64,000 bases of DNA from an uncultured Coriobacteriaceae bacterium (lineage in GTDB: Bacteria; Actinomycetota; Coriobacteriia; Coriobacteriales; Eggerthellaceae). Under the pieces are notes generated by a model, which saw only the letters and a program-made list of their open reading frames with translations, was not told the origin of the DNA and searched no databases. The position numbers and the translations under genes were made by a program. This document shows positions 17,461-26,299 of the stretch, in pieces. Location: positions 214,587-278,586 of the forward strand of contig CALDCB010000012.1 in assembly GCA_937937585.1 (NCBI GenBank), read 5' to 3'. How positions within the stretch are numbered: the first letter of the stretch is position 1; the number at the start of each line of letters is the position of its first letter.

Positions 17461-17997
17461 ATGGCAGCACGAGCTAAACGACACGAACGCACGGTTGCGC
17501 GCGAAAGCGCGTTGGCACTTCTGTATTCAAGCGACATCACTGACGAATCGGTGGCGGATATCGTCGACGCCGGCCAGTACCCGGCCGACGACATCGAGTT
17601 CGCTCCGTACGCCGAGGCTCTTGTCCGTGGCGTGCAGGCTCATCGCGCAGAAATCGACGAGCGCCTCTCGTCTACTTCCGAAAATTGGGCCCTCGACCGC
17701 ATGCCGGTTGTCGATCGCGCTATCCTTCGCCTTGCCGTCTACGAGATGATCTACGTCGACGAGGTTCCCGTTTCCGTCACCATCAACGAGGCCGTTGAGC
17801 TTGCAAAGGCATACGGCGGCGAGGACGATTCTTCTCGCTTTGTGAACGGCGTTCTTGGCCGCATTGCCGCAGGCATCGACGCCGAAGACGCCGAGCCGGC
17901 TCTGGAAGAGCCGAGCGACAGCGTCCAGGTCGTCGATGCTTCCTCGGAAGCCGCTGGCGACGAAATCCTTGAGGGTTCCGAGCCCAAGGAAGACTAA
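17461..17997 (+). CDS. nusB: Transcription antitermination factor NusB
   Basis: A 178-residue NusB. The family fold is visible: RTVARESALALLYSSDI at the N-terminus, then NWALDRMPVVDRAILRLAVYEM and PVSVTINEAVELAKAYGGEDDSSRFVNGVLG. An acidic tail of about 40 residues after the conserved core (from IDAEDAEPALEEP) is an addition to the usual length. NusB binds boxA with S10 in rRNA antitermination. It lies 39 bases after the Asp23 gene with a GGGGGA ribosome-binding site and is followed two bases later by xseB. Confidence 0.95.
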   Translation: MAARAKRHERTVARESALALLYSSDITDESVADIVDAGQYPADDIEFAPYAEALVRGVQAHRAEIDERLSSTSENWALDRMPVVDRAILRLAVYEMIYVDEVPVSVTINEAVELAKAYGGEDDSSRFVNGVLGRIAAGIDAEDAEPALEEPSDSVQVVDASSEAAGDEILEGSEPKED

Positions 17998-17999
17998 TC

Positions 18000-18314
18000 A
18001 TGGCTTCCCACGACCTTGACACATTCGCTGGCGTGAAGACGCGCTTGAGCGAGATCGTCGACGAAGTGAGCAACGATGCTCTCTCGCTTGACGACGCCCT
18101 CGCCCTGTACGAAGAGGCGGTTACCCTCGGTCTTCGCGCCAGCGATCTGCTTGAGGCCGATATCGACGCCGATGCAGATGCGGAAGACGGGTCTGCTTTG
18201 GAAAATCCTGACGACAACGCTAATGCCGCAGGCGCTTCTGCCGAAGCGCCCGGCAATGCGCGTGCTGCCGCTTTGGGCGAAGCCGCAGCAGTTGCCGGTC
18301 AGGGAATCGCGTAA
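18000..18314 (+). CDS. xseB: Exodeoxyribonuclease VII small subunit
   Basis: A 104-residue protein. The first ~55 residues carry the XseB helical hairpin (TFAGVKTRLSEIVDEV, then LSLDDALALYEEAVTLGLRA). The Ala/Asp-rich remainder is a low-complexity tail. XseB pairs with XseA to degrade single-stranded DNA; xseA is not in the window, although it normally sits directly upstream. Two bases separate it from the nusB stop and 9 bases from dxs, so it is in the same operon. Confidence 0.85.
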   Translation: MASHDLDTFAGVKTRLSEIVDEVSNDALSLDDALALYEEAVTLGLRASDLLEADIDADADAEDGSALENPDDNANAAGASAEAPGNARAAALGEAAAVAGQGIA

Positions 18315-18323
18315 GGAGCCGTT

Positions 18324-20219
18324 ATGGCTAACCGAATCCTCGATTGCGTATCTTCGCCAGAGGACTTGAAGATCCTGAGCGATGACGAACTTCAGATCCT
18401 TGCGCTTGAAATCCGTGAGGAGATAATCAAGGTAACTTCCAAGACGGGCGGTCACGTCGCTTCGTCTTTGGGAGCCGTCGAGATCATCCTTGCCGTTCAT
18501 TCGCTCATCAACAGCCCGCATGACAAGTTCATCTTCGACGTCGGACATCAAGCGTATGCGCATAAGCTGGTCACGGGCCGTTTGGCCGAGTTCCCGACCC
18601 TTCGCCAGTTCGGAGGAATCTCCGGGTTCCCGCGCCCCAAGGAAAGCCCGCATGACGTTCATCCTTCTGGGCATGCTTCCGATTCCATTTCCATCGCGCT
18701 GGGCTTGGCTCAGGCGCGCAAGCTGCAGGGTGGCGACGAGAAAGTCGTTGCCCTTATCGGCGACGCTTCGCTTTCGGGCGGCATGGCATTCGAGGCCCTG
18801 AACCTTATCGGTCAGCTGCAGTTGCCGCTGGTCATTATCCTGAACGACAACGAGATGTCCATCTCGAAGAACGTCGGCGGCTTGATGAAGCATCTTGGCG
18901 CAATCCGCACCACCACGAAATACCGCCAGGCGCGCGATAACGCTCAGGCTCAACTTGAGAACGCGGGCGCGCTGGCTAATGCCATGGTCTCGTTCGGGCG
19001 CAACGTGAAGGAATCTATGAAGCAGTTCGTGCTGCCTCAGTCGTCCATGATGTTCGAGCAGCTGGGTATTCTGTGCACGCCGCCTGTTGACGGCCACGAC
19101 ATCGGTGCCCTTAAGGAGCTTCTTTCCACGGCGCTTGCTGCAGACGGCCCCGTGCTTATCCATGCTGTCACCAAGAAAGGCGCTGGCTACAAGCCTGCCG
19201 AAGACGACCCCGAGCGTTTCCACGGCATCGGCGCGTTCGACATCGCCACGGGCGAAAGCATCAAGAAGCCCGCAGCTGCGCCCTCCTACACGAGCGTGTT
19301 CGGAAAGGCTCTGGTTGCCGAGGGCAAGGCGGACGAGCGCGTTGTGGCCATCACAGCTGCCATGCGCGGCGGTACTGGCCTTGATGCATTCGCAGAAGCC
19401 ATCCCCGATCGCTTCATCGATGTGGGAATCGCCGAAGAGAACGCCGTGGCCATGGCGGCAGGCCTTGCCATTGGCGGAAACAAGCCGGTCGTTGCCGTTT
19501 ACTCGACGTTCTTGCAGCGTGCGTTCGACCAGATTCTGATCAACGTCGCTCTGCCCGAGCTCGATGTCGTGTTCGCCATCGACAGGGCGGGTGTCGTCGG
19601 CGCCGACGGCTCTACTCATAACGGCATGTTCGACATCGCTTACATGCGCATGGTTCCGCATATGCGCGTTATCGCTCCCTCTAACGAGGCCGAGTTGGTG
19701 AATGCTCTTCATACGGCACTTTTACTGGAGGGTCCCGTTGCCGTTCGTTACCCGCGCGGTCAAGCCGAAGGCGTTCAGGTCCCCGAAACGCCTCGCGAGA
19801 TTCCGTATGGCAAGGGCGATATTCGCCGCGAGGGCGAGGATGTGTGCATTCTTGCTTGGGGCGATATGGTGCGCGAGTCGCTGGGCGCGGCCGAGCTGCT
19901 TGAAGAGCAGGGCATCGACGCGCGTGTCGTCGACATGCGCTGGGTGAAGCCCCTCGATCACGATGCCATCAAGCATGCGGCGGCAACCAAGCTTGTCGTT
20001 ACCGTTGAAGACGGCGTTATCGCTGGTGGTGCGGGCGAGGGCGTCATGGAGGTCATGCGCGGCATGGGTAGCCTTACCCCGGCATTGGTTCTGGGTGTGG
20101 GCGACCAATTCGTCACGCATGGCACTCAGGCTCAGCTTCTCCATTCGCTTGGCCTTGATGCCGAGGGAATCGCCGACAGCGTTTTGAAGCGCTTGGCTCA
20201 GGACTCCCTTTCCAAATAA
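18324..20219 (+). CDS. dxs: 1-deoxy-D-xylulose-5-phosphate synthase
   Basis: A 631-residue thiamine-diphosphate enzyme that condenses pyruvate and glyceraldehyde-3-phosphate in the first step of the MEP isoprenoid pathway. The length is standard. Signatures seen: the conserved His of VGHQAYAHK, the TPP/Mg motif GDASLSGGMAFEALN with NDNEMSISKNVGG, the pyrimidine-domain IAEENAVAMAAGLA, and GPVAVRYPRG followed by the C-terminal transketolase domain. The ATG at 18324 has AAGGAG upstream. It ends the accB/accC-to-dxs operon, and a strong terminator follows at 20243. Confidence 0.97.
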   Translation: MANRILDCVSSPEDLKILSDDELQILALEIREEIIKVTSKTGGHVASSLGAVEIILAVHSLINSPHDKFIFDVGHQAYAHKLVTGRLAEFPTLRQFGGISGFPRPKESPHDVHPSGHASDSISIALGLAQARKLQGGDEKVVALIGDASLSGGMAFEALNLIGQLQLPLVIILNDNEMSISKNVGGLMKHLGAIRTTTKYRQARDNAQAQLENAGALANAMVSFGRNVKESMKQFVLPQSSMMFEQLGILCTPPVDGHDIGALKELLSTALAADGPVLIHAVTKKGAGYKPAEDDPERFHGIGAFDIATGESIKKPAAAPSYTSVFGKALVAEGKADERVVAITAAMRGGTGLDAFAEAIPDRFIDVGIAEENAVAMAAGLAIGGNKPVVAVYSTFLQRAFDQILINVALPELDVVFAIDRAGVVGADGSTHNGMFDIAYMRMVPHMRVIAPSNEAELVNALHTALLLEGPVAVRYPRGQAEGVQVPETPREIPYGKGDIRREGEDVCILAWGDMVRESLGAAELLEEQGIDARVVDMRWVKPLDHDAIKHAAATKLVVTVEDGVIAGGAGEGVMEVMRGMGSLTPALVLGVGDQFVTHGTQAQLLHSLGLDAEGIADSVLKRLAQDSLSK

Positions 20220-20242
20220 TCCCTTTCGGAAAACGCTATCTC

Positions 20243-20268
20243 AATGCGCCCTTCGGGGCGCATTTTTT
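20243..20268 (+). terminator. Terminator of the accC-dxs operon
   Basis: Perfect 9-bp arms AATGCGCCC and GGGCGCATT around a stable TTCG tetraloop, followed by TTTT. Confidence 0.93.
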
Positions 20269-20361
20269 GCGCATTTGCCGTTCGTGACGACGCGTGCGGG
20301 CTTTGCGGCGGACTTGCTTCGGCGCGTGCAGGCTTCGCAATGGCTATACTTCGGCGCGCGC

Positions 20362-20505
20362 GAAACATTCCCGTAACCGCGAAACAGTTTCCGAAACGAT
20401 TCGAAACAAGCGTGTAATCACTGAAAAATTACCAAAATCGGCATTTGATCAGGCAATACACCACTCATTAAAGGAACGTTAATCGTGAAGTAACGACGTT
20501 GTAAC
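20362..20505. promoter_or_regulatory. Candidate nitrogen-regulator (GlnR-like) boxes upstream of amt
   Basis: In the 356-base gap before amt, GAAAC/GTAAC half-sites recur at 6-base spacing: GAAAC (20362-20366)-N6-GTAAC (20373-20377), GAAAC (20403-20407)-N6-GTAAT (20414-20418), and GTAAC (20490-20494)-N6-GTAAC (20501-20505). Extra GAAAC copies start at 20381 and 20393. This resembles the actinobacterial GlnR box (GTnAC-N6-GAAAC). A -10-like TATACT is at 20345-20350. No GlnR gene is in the window. Confidence 0.45.
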
Positions 20506-20624
20506 ACGCCCTCCCGAGAATCCAAATCGTAGCAAGGGACACCGAAGACGGATGGATCGAAGCGATCGGGAGAGAATCGCACCGATCCCACCGCCTTCCC
20601 GATTGGAAGAAAGAAGGAAAGGGC

Positions 20625-21899
20625 ATGTACGACACTGGTTCAACAGCATTCATGATCGTTTGCGCGATGCTTGTTTTGCTTATGACGCCTGGCTTGGCAT
20701 TTTTCTACGGAGGCCTTTCACGGCGTAAGAACGTGGTCAACACGATGATCATGTCGTTCGCGGTCATCGGCATTGTTTCCATTACTTGGACGGTTTGCGG
20801 ATGGTCGTTCGCATACGGCGGGGATGGCTCCATCCCGTTCTTCGGTGGTTTTGACCAGCTTGGTTTCTTGGGCGGGACAAGCGATATGATCGCCGCAGCG
20901 ACCGACGTTCCCGAGGATGCGGTTTACCCCGATATCATCAACTTCGTGTTCCAGATGGCGTTCTGCATGATCACCACCGCCATCATCACCGGCTCACTTG
21001 CCGGTCGAATGAAGTTCGGCGCGGTGTGCGCGTTTGCGGCTGCTTGGACTATCTTGGTTTACCCGCCGCTTGCCCACATGGTATGGGGCGGCGACGGCAG
21101 TTTGATCGGCGACACCATTGGCGCGCTCGACTTCGCTGGTGGCGACGTTGTCCACATCAGCTCGGGCCTTACCGGCTTGGTGCTTTGCCTGATGCTCGGC
21201 AAGCGCAAGGGTTTCGGCATGATGAGCTACCGTCCGCACAACGTCCCGTTCGTTGCTTTGGGCGCAACCCTTCTGTGGCTCGGTTGGTTCGGCTTTAACG
21301 GCGGTTCTCAGCTCGCTGCCGATGGCGTTGCAGGCTTGGCCGTCATCAACACTGTCGTCGCATCGGGCGCCGCGTTGGTTTCATGGATGATCGTCGAGCG
21401 TGTGAAGGTTGGCAAGCCCACGCTGGTTGGCGCAGCTACTGGTCTTGTTGCCGGCCTGGTTGTCATCACCCCTGCAGCTGGCTTCGTCGAGCCCTGGGCG
21501 GCAATCGTCATGGGTCTGTGCGTCTCCCCGATCTGCTACTTCGCCATTTCGGTTTGCAAGGCCAAGTTCGGCTATGACGACGCGCTTGATGCATTCGGTT
21601 GCCACTGCGTCGGTGGTATCGTGGGCGGCATCTTCACCGGCCTGTTCTGCGTACCCGAGCTGTCTTGGACCGACTTCGGCGGTCTGTTCTACACCGGTGA
21701 CTTCTCGCTGCTGGGCAGCCAGATCGCAGGCATCCTGATCACCATCGCGTTCGTGGCAGTGTGCGACGTTGTCCTTGCCCTTATCATCAAGGCATGCTTC
21801 AAGGGCGACCTGCGAGTGAGCGAGGAAGAAGAAGCTCAGGGCCTGGATGTTGCAGCACACGGCGAATCTGCTTACCCGGCATACATTGGCTTGGACTAA
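20625..21899 (+). CDS. amt: Ammonium transporter
   Basis: A 424-residue AmtB-family channel with about 11 membrane helices. It starts MYDTGSTAFMIVCAMLVLLM; family signatures include TPGLAFFYGGLSRRKNVVNT, GGDVVHISSGLTGLV (one pore His region) and FGCHCVGGIVGGIFTGLF (second pore His region). It moves ammonia/ammonium inward when nitrogen is scarce. It has no long signal peptide, and GAAGGAAAGGG precedes the ATG. The PII gene follows 24 bases downstream, the usual amtB-glnK pair. GlnR-like boxes lie upstream. Confidence 0.96.
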   Translation: MYDTGSTAFMIVCAMLVLLMTPGLAFFYGGLSRRKNVVNTMIMSFAVIGIVSITWTVCGWSFAYGGDGSIPFFGGFDQLGFLGGTSDMIAAATDVPEDAVYPDIINFVFQMAFCMITTAIITGSLAGRMKFGAVCAFAAAWTILVYPPLAHMVWGGDGSLIGDTIGALDFAGGDVVHISSGLTGLVLCLMLGKRKGFGMMSYRPHNVPFVALGATLLWLGWFGFNGGSQLAADGVAGLAVINTVVASGAALVSWMIVERVKVGKPTLVGAATGLVAGLVVITPAAGFVEPWAAIVMGLCVSPICYFAISVCKAKFGYDDALDAFGCHCVGGIVGGIFTGLFCVPELSWTDFGGLFYTGDFSLLGSQIAGILITIAFVAVCDVVLALIIKACFKGDLRVSEEEEAQGLDVAAHGESAYPAYIGLD

Positions 21900-21923
21900 G
21901 CGATTGCGGAAAGGATACGTATC

Positions 21924-22262
21924 ATGAAGAAAATCACGGCAATCGTTCGCCCCGAGAAGCTTGAGGCAGTGAAGGAAGCTCTGTTCGCGGCAAAGGTCAG
22001 CGGCATGACGATCTCTCAGGTCCAGGGTTGTGGCAGCCAGCATGGCTGGAAGGAGTACTACCGCGGCACCGAGGTTCTGCTGAACATGGTTCCGAAGGTG
22101 AAGTTCGAGATCGTCGTTACGGACGAAGAGGTCGATCCCATCGTGGATGTGATCACGTCGGTTGCCCGCACGGGTGAGGTCGGCGACGGAAAGATCTTCG
22201 TTTTCCCTGTTGACGAGGTTGTTCGCGTGAGAACCGGCGAGCGCGGCGGCGACGCGGTTTAG
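21924..22262 (+). CDS. glnK: Nitrogen regulatory protein PII (GlnK/GlnB family)
   Basis: A 112-residue PII protein: MKKITAIVRPEKLEAVKEAL, T-loop GCGSQHGWKEYYRGTEV, B-loop TGEVGDGKIFVFPVDEVVRVRTGE. Pairing with amt points to a GlnK role, blocking the channel when nitrogen is plentiful. The residue at position 51, the tyrosine that GlnD uridylylates in proteobacteria, is valine here (YRGTEV, where others have YRGAEY). Control by UMP modification at that site is therefore not possible. ATP/2-oxoglutarate-binding segments look intact. A terminator follows at 22317. Confidence 0.95.
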   Translation: MKKITAIVRPEKLEAVKEALFAAKVSGMTISQVQGCGSQHGWKEYYRGTEVLLNMVPKVKFEIVVTDEEVDPIVDVITSVARTGEVGDGKIFVFPVDEVVRVRTGERGGDAV

Positions 22263-22316
22263 TTTGTAGCCATCAGGTGATTGGCGCAGAGCGTCTTTCA
22301 GGAATCTATTGATTTC

Positions 22317-22350
22317 AAGCACGGCAGTCATCGGCTGCCGTGCTTTTTCT
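22317..22350 (+). terminator. Terminator of the amt-glnK operon
   Basis: Perfect 11-bp arms AAGCACGGCAG (22317-22327) and CTGCCGTGCTT (22335-22345) with a T-rich tail. Confidence 0.92.
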
Positions 22351-22378
22351 TGTCGTGATCGACCGTTTGCCGGACGAG

Positions 22379-22408
22379 TTTCACACGAGTATTGCAAAAC
22401 GTGTGAAA
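22379..22408. promoter_or_regulatory. Inverted repeat upstream of the nickel/peptide ABC operon
   Basis: TTTCACACG (22379-22387) and CGTGTGAAA (22400-22408) are perfect 9-bp arms with a 12-base spacer that contains a possible -35, TTGCAA. It lies about 165 bases before the binding-protein gene and is not followed by T, so it reads as an operator. The size would suit a dimeric metal or sugar regulator; which one is unknown. Confidence 0.5.
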
Positions 22409-22571
22409 GAAGTGTTACAAAGTGATAAATCGTAATACTGAAACGGAATCGCAATGAAGTGCGTGCGGCCGCCAAAGCCCAATCAGACTTCACCCTCCCT
22501 GCGAATACTAGGGGAGCCAACGCCAAGTTGGCACCTCAATGCGATTATCGAGCGACGAAAGGACGATCGCA

Positions 22572-24233
22572 ATGACAGAACAGACCAACCTCACTCGCCG
22601 TACGTTCGCGAAAGCGCTTGGCGCGGGTGCGATGATGCTGCCGTTCGCCGGGGCTTTGGCAGGTTGCCAGGCAAAGGACAAGGGCGCGGCTTCTTCGGCC
22701 GCTGGCAGCTCTTCCAAGGGAGATGCTAAATCGCAGGTCATTGTGACCATGCCTGCTTCTTCAGAGCCCTCAGCCGGCTTCAATCCCTTTGTTTCTTGGG
22801 GTTGTGGCGAGCACGTGCACGAGCCCCTTATCCAGTCCACTCTTCTGACCACGACGGTTGACATGGGCTTCAAGAACGACCTTGCCACCGACTACAAGTG
22901 CTCTGAGGATGGCCTGGTCTGGACGTTTGCCATTCGCGACGATGCCAAGTTCACCGACGGCGAGGCCCTTACCGCCAAAGACGTCGCCTTCACTCTTAAC
23001 GGCATTCTGGACTCTGAGACCTCGGAGTGCGATCTCTCTATGGTTAAAGAGGTTCGCGCAACCGATGACTTCACGGTTGAGGTCGAACTGAACAAGCCGT
23101 TCAACGCATTCCTTTACACCCTGGCCGTCATCGGCATCGTGCCCGAGCATGCATACAGTGACTCCTATGGCGAAAAGCCCATTGGCAGCGGCCGTTACAT
23201 GCTTGAGCGCTGGGTCAAAGGTCAGCAGGTCATCCTTGCGGCAAACCCCGACTACTACGGCGAGGCTCCCAAGATGCAGCGCGTAGTCGTGGTTTTCAAG
23301 GATGAAGATGCCTCCCTTGCTTCGGCTAAGGCTTCGGAAGCGGACGTTGCATACACCACTGCCACGTTCGCAGCCAATCAGCCGAAGGGCTACGACCTGT
23401 TGAACTGCGCATCGGTCGACTCGCGTGGCATCGCGCTCCCCACGGTGCCCGCGAATTCGCCGAAGACTCGTTCCAACGGCGCCGATTACGAAACGGGTAA
23501 CAATGTCACCTCTGACATCGCCGTTCGCCGCGCCATCAACTACGCAATCGATCGCCAGCTGATGATCGATCACGTCCTTTCCGGTTACGGCGAACCTGCT
23601 TATAACGTGTGCGACGGCATGCCTTGGGCAAGTGACGCCATGCACGTCGCAACCGACGTCGACAAGGCGAAGAGCATTCTGGACGAGGCGGGCTGGGCTG
23701 TTGCTTCCGACGGCATCCGCGTTAAGGACGGCGTGCGTGCAAGTGTCGAGCTGTACTACCCGGCGAGTGACACCGTTCGCCAGGCTATCGCCAACGAGTT
23801 CGCCGATCAGATGAAGGGCATCGGCCTGGAGGTCAACCTGAACGGCGCGGGCTGGGACGAGATCTACCAGCACGGTTTCAACGATCTGGTTACCTGGGGC
23901 TGGGGAAGCAACTCGCCCATCGAGATGTACAACTTGTACTACTCCAAGGGCACGGGTAACTTCGCTTCCTACAAGAACGAAACCGTCGACAAGCACATCG
24001 ACGCTGCTCTGTCCTATGCTAACGTCGAGGACTCTTATGAAGAGTGGAAGCTGGCTCAGTGGGACGGCAGCGAGGGCGTCGGCCCGCAGGGTGGTGCGAC
24101 TTGGGTTTGGTTCGCGAATGTCGATCATCTGTACTTTACCAAGCAGAACCTGGTCATTGCCGAGCAGAAGATGCATCCACACGGTCATGGCTGGAGCTTG
24201 GTCAACAATGTCGATCAGTGGGAATGGGCGTAG
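22572..24233 (+). CDS. ABC transporter substrate-binding lipoprotein (peptide/nickel type, SBP_bac_5)
   Basis: A 553-residue extracytoplasmic binding protein. The N-terminus has a twin-arginine motif (LTRRTFAKALG) and a lipobox LAGC near residue 30, so it is probably Tat-exported and lipid-anchored. The mature part follows the DppA/NikA-type fold (LATDYKCSEDGLVWTFAIRD, AKFTDGEALTAKDVAFTLN, IGSGRYMLERWVKGQQVILAANPDYYGEAP, VRRAINYAIDRQLMI). A short CGEHVHEP motif near the N-terminus of the mature protein could hold a metal, though this is only suggestive. The ATG at 22572 follows CGAAAGGACG; an upstream ATG at 22539 lacks a ribosome-binding site. It is first in a five-gene importer operon. The histidine-rich ATPase in the same operon favours nickel over peptides. 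Confidence 0.88.
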   Translation: MTEQTNLTRRTFAKALGAGAMMLPFAGALAGCQAKDKGAASSAAGSSSKGDAKSQVIVTMPASSEPSAGFNPFVSWGCGEHVHEPLIQSTLLTTTVDMGFKNDLATDYKCSEDGLVWTFAIRDDAKFTDGEALTAKDVAFTLNGILDSETSECDLSMVKEVRATDDFTVEVELNKPFNAFLYTLAVIGIVPEHAYSDSYGEKPIGSGRYMLERWVKGQQVILAANPDYYGEAPKMQRVVVVFKDEDASLASAKASEADVAYTTATFAANQPKGYDLLNCASVDSRGIALPTVPANSPKTRSNGADYETGNNVTSDIAVRRAINYAIDRQLMIDHVLSGYGEPAYNVCDGMPWASDAMHVATDVDKAKSILDEAGWAVASDGIRVKDGVRASVELYYPASDTVRQAIANEFADQMKGIGLEVNLNGAGWDEIYQHGFNDLVTWGWGSNSPIEMYNLYYSKGTGNFASYKNETVDKHIDAALSYANVEDSYEEWKLAQWDGSEGVGPQGGATWVWFANVDHLYFTKQNLVIAEQKMHPHGHGWSLVNNVDQWEWA

Positions 24234-24295
24234 GGAACGCCGCCGCGTGAAGAGCGTGAAGGACGCTGCGTCCATGTTCGTCTGATTGGGTAGAG

Positions 24296-24333
24296 GCCCC
24301 GTTCGCCGGTTTCATGTAGGCGGGCGGGGCTTT
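24296..24333 (+). other. Attenuator-like hairpin between binding protein and permease genes
   Basis: GGCCCCG (24296 on) pairs with CGGGGC (24325-24330), and inner GCC/GGC pairing extends the stem. Only TTT follows, so termination should be partial. Such hairpins commonly keep binding-protein mRNA in excess over the permease genes. Confidence 0.55.
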
Positions 24334-24344
24334 AAGGATATCTT

Positions 24345-25343
24345 TTGCCAATGGTTGATTTCATTTTCAAAAACATACTGCGTTTCGTGCTGCTGATGTT
24401 CGCGGTCAGCTTCGTGGTGTTCGCGCTGGTCAGCTTGTCGCCCATCGATCCTATTCAGGCGAATCTGGGCCAGGCCGCCTATGTGAATATGAGCGAGGCG
24501 AAGCGCGCCGTGTTTGCCGAGCATTGGGGCGCAGACACGCCGATGCTCGAGCGCTATGCAAGCTGGATGGCCGGTCTGCTTCACGGCGACATGGGCACCT
24601 CACTTCGATTCAACGCGCCGGTGTCGCAGGTTATTGCGTACCGTGCCGGCAATTCGCTCATGCTGATGACGGTTGCCTGGGTGGTCAGCGGCGTTCTTGG
24701 TTTCGTGCTGGGCATTGCCGCCGGCGTGTTCCGCGGTAGCTTCATCGACAAGTTCGTTCGCGTTTACTGCTATGTTCTGGCTGCAACGCCGTCGTTCTGG
24801 ATCGGCCTTATCTTGCTAACCGTTTTCGCGGTGCAGCTCGGCTGGTTCCCGTTGGGCCTGTCGGTTCCCGTGGGCGTCTCGGGTGAGGTTTCCTTCGCCG
24901 ACACGTTGTCGCACTTGGCGCTTCCCGCCATCACGCTTTCGCTGGTGGGTGTTGCGAACATCGCGCTTCATACGCGCGAGAAAGTGGTCGACGTTATGGA
25001 AAGCGAGTACGTGCGTTTCGCCCGTGTCAGGGGCGAAAGCACGGGTTCCATCATGAGGCATCACGTTCTGAGGAACGTCGCGCTGCCGGCGCTTACCTTG
25101 CAGTTCGCTTCGATTTCCGAGATCTTCGGCGGTTCGGTGCTGGTCGAGCAGGTTTTCTCGTATCCGGGCTTGGGTCAGGCCGCCGTTACCGCGGGCGTCG
25201 GCAGCGATGTCGCGCTTCTTGCGGGCATTGCCTTGGTTTCGGCGCTGTTCGTTTTTGGCGGCAACACCATTGCCAACGTGCTTTACGGCGTGATCGATCC
25301 GCGCATGAAGACTAAAACCGCGCAAGGGAAGGCGGTTGCCTAA
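24345..25343 (+). CDS. ABC transporter permease (NikB/DppB-like)
   Basis: A 332-residue inner-membrane permease starting (M)PMVDFIFKNILRFVLLMFAV. It has about six membrane helices, with the DppB-family N-terminal region (FVVFALVSLSPIDPIQANLGQ) and the EAA loop (RFARVRGESTGSIMRHHVLRNVALP). The TTG at 24345 sits 6 bases after AAGGA, while the ATG at 24351 sits 12 bases after it, so I favour TTG by spacing; the two differ by only two residues. The stop overlaps the next permease (TAATG). It forms the membrane channel with the 25343 product. Confidence 0.88.
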   Translation: MPMVDFIFKNILRFVLLMFAVSFVVFALVSLSPIDPIQANLGQAAYVNMSEAKRAVFAEHWGADTPMLERYASWMAGLLHGDMGTSLRFNAPVSQVIAYRAGNSLMLMTVAWVVSGVLGFVLGIAAGVFRGSFIDKFVRVYCYVLAATPSFWIGLILLTVFAVQLGWFPLGLSVPVGVSGEVSFADTLSHLALPAITLSLVGVANIALHTREKVVDVMESEYVRFARVRGESTGSIMRHHVLRNVALPALTLQFASISEIFGGSVLVEQVFSYPGLGQAAVTAGVGSDVALLAGIALVSALFVFGGNTIANVLYGVIDPRMKTKTAQGKAVA

Positions 25344-26293
25344 TGACAAATCTTGAACCTTGCACGATCGGTGCTTCGAACGAGTCTGCCTCGCAGGCTG
25401 CGGCTCCCGTGTCGGCGTCGGTCTCCCCGTCGCATAAAGATTTGGAACCTGTGCTTTTACATGAGCCTTTGTCGCGCGTTTCCAACCGAAAGGTCACCCT
25501 TGGGGTTTGTGTTGGCTCTGCGCTTGCCTTGGCCGTTGTGGTCGTTGCCGGCTTGCTGCTGAGTGACGAAGCGGTTCGCACGAATTTCGCTTCTAAGAAC
25601 ATGGCTCCGTGCCTGGCTCACCTGTTCGGCACCGACTGGATGGGTCGTGACATGCTGGCGCGAACCTTGACAGGTCTTTCTACCAGCGTGCTGCTGGGCT
25701 TGGTTGCGGCAACCGCTTCCGCTTTCTTCGCCTTGATCTTGGCTTCGATCGCGGCTCTTGGCGGCAAGAAAGCCGACGCGGTGGTCACCTGGCTGGTCGA
25801 TCTGGTTTTGGGTGTGCCGCATATCGTGCTGCTTACCCTGATCTCCTTCGCCCTTGGCAAGGGTTTCTGGGGCGTGGCCATCGGCGTCGCGCTCACTCAC
25901 TGGCCAAGCCTTACGCGCGTGCTGCGCGCCGAGATCCTTCAGTGCCGCGAGGCACCGTATGTGGCGGTTGCGCGCAAGCTTGGGCAAAGCCGTTTGAAAA
26001 TCGCGCTCACACATATGCTGCCCGCGCTGTTCCCGCAGTTCATCGTTGGATTGGTGCTGCTGTTCCCGCACGCCATCCTGCACGAGGCCGCGGTGACGTT
26101 CCTGGGCTTCGGCCTTTCGCCCGATATGCCGGCAATCGGCATCATCCTAAGCGAGTCGATGGGTTACCTGTCCATTGGCGCATGGTGGTTGGCCGTGTTC
26201 CCGGGCCTTGCCTTGGTGGCATGCGTTCTGCTGTTCGATTTCGCTGGTTCGGGACTTCGCAAGCTCATCGATCCGCATACGGCGCAAAGGTAG
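25343..26293 (+). CDS. ABC transporter permease (NikC/DppC-like)
   Basis: A 316-residue permease with a long Ser/Ala-rich cytoplasmic N-terminus (about 48 residues) before the first helix (VTLGVCVGSALALAVVVVAG). The DppC/NikC hallmark FGTDWMGRDMLARTLTG follows, then the EAA-type loop APYVAVARKLGQSRLKIALTHMLP. It is translationally coupled to the first permease and six bases from the first ATPase gene. The two permeases form a heterodimeric pore for the substrate delivered by the Tat lipoprotein. Confidence 0.9.
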   Translation: MTNLEPCTIGASNESASQAAAPVSASVSPSHKDLEPVLLHEPLSRVSNRKVTLGVCVGSALALAVVVVAGLLLSDEAVRTNFASKNMAPCLAHLFGTDWMGRDMLARTLTGLSTSVLLGLVAATASAFFALILASIAALGGKKADAVVTWLVDLVLGVPHIVLLTLISFALGKGFWGVAIGVALTHWPSLTRVLRAEILQCREAPYVAVARKLGQSRLKIALTHMLPALFPQFIVGLVLLFPHAILHEAAVTFLGFGLSPDMPAIGIILSESMGYLSIGAWWLAVFPGLALVACVLLFDFAGSGLRKLIDPHTAQR

Positions 26294-26299
26294 GTAACC

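Noticed and set aside
24234..24344. Short gene between the binding protein and the first permease
   Set aside because: No start with a ribosome-binding site; the interval is explained by an attenuator-like hairpin.
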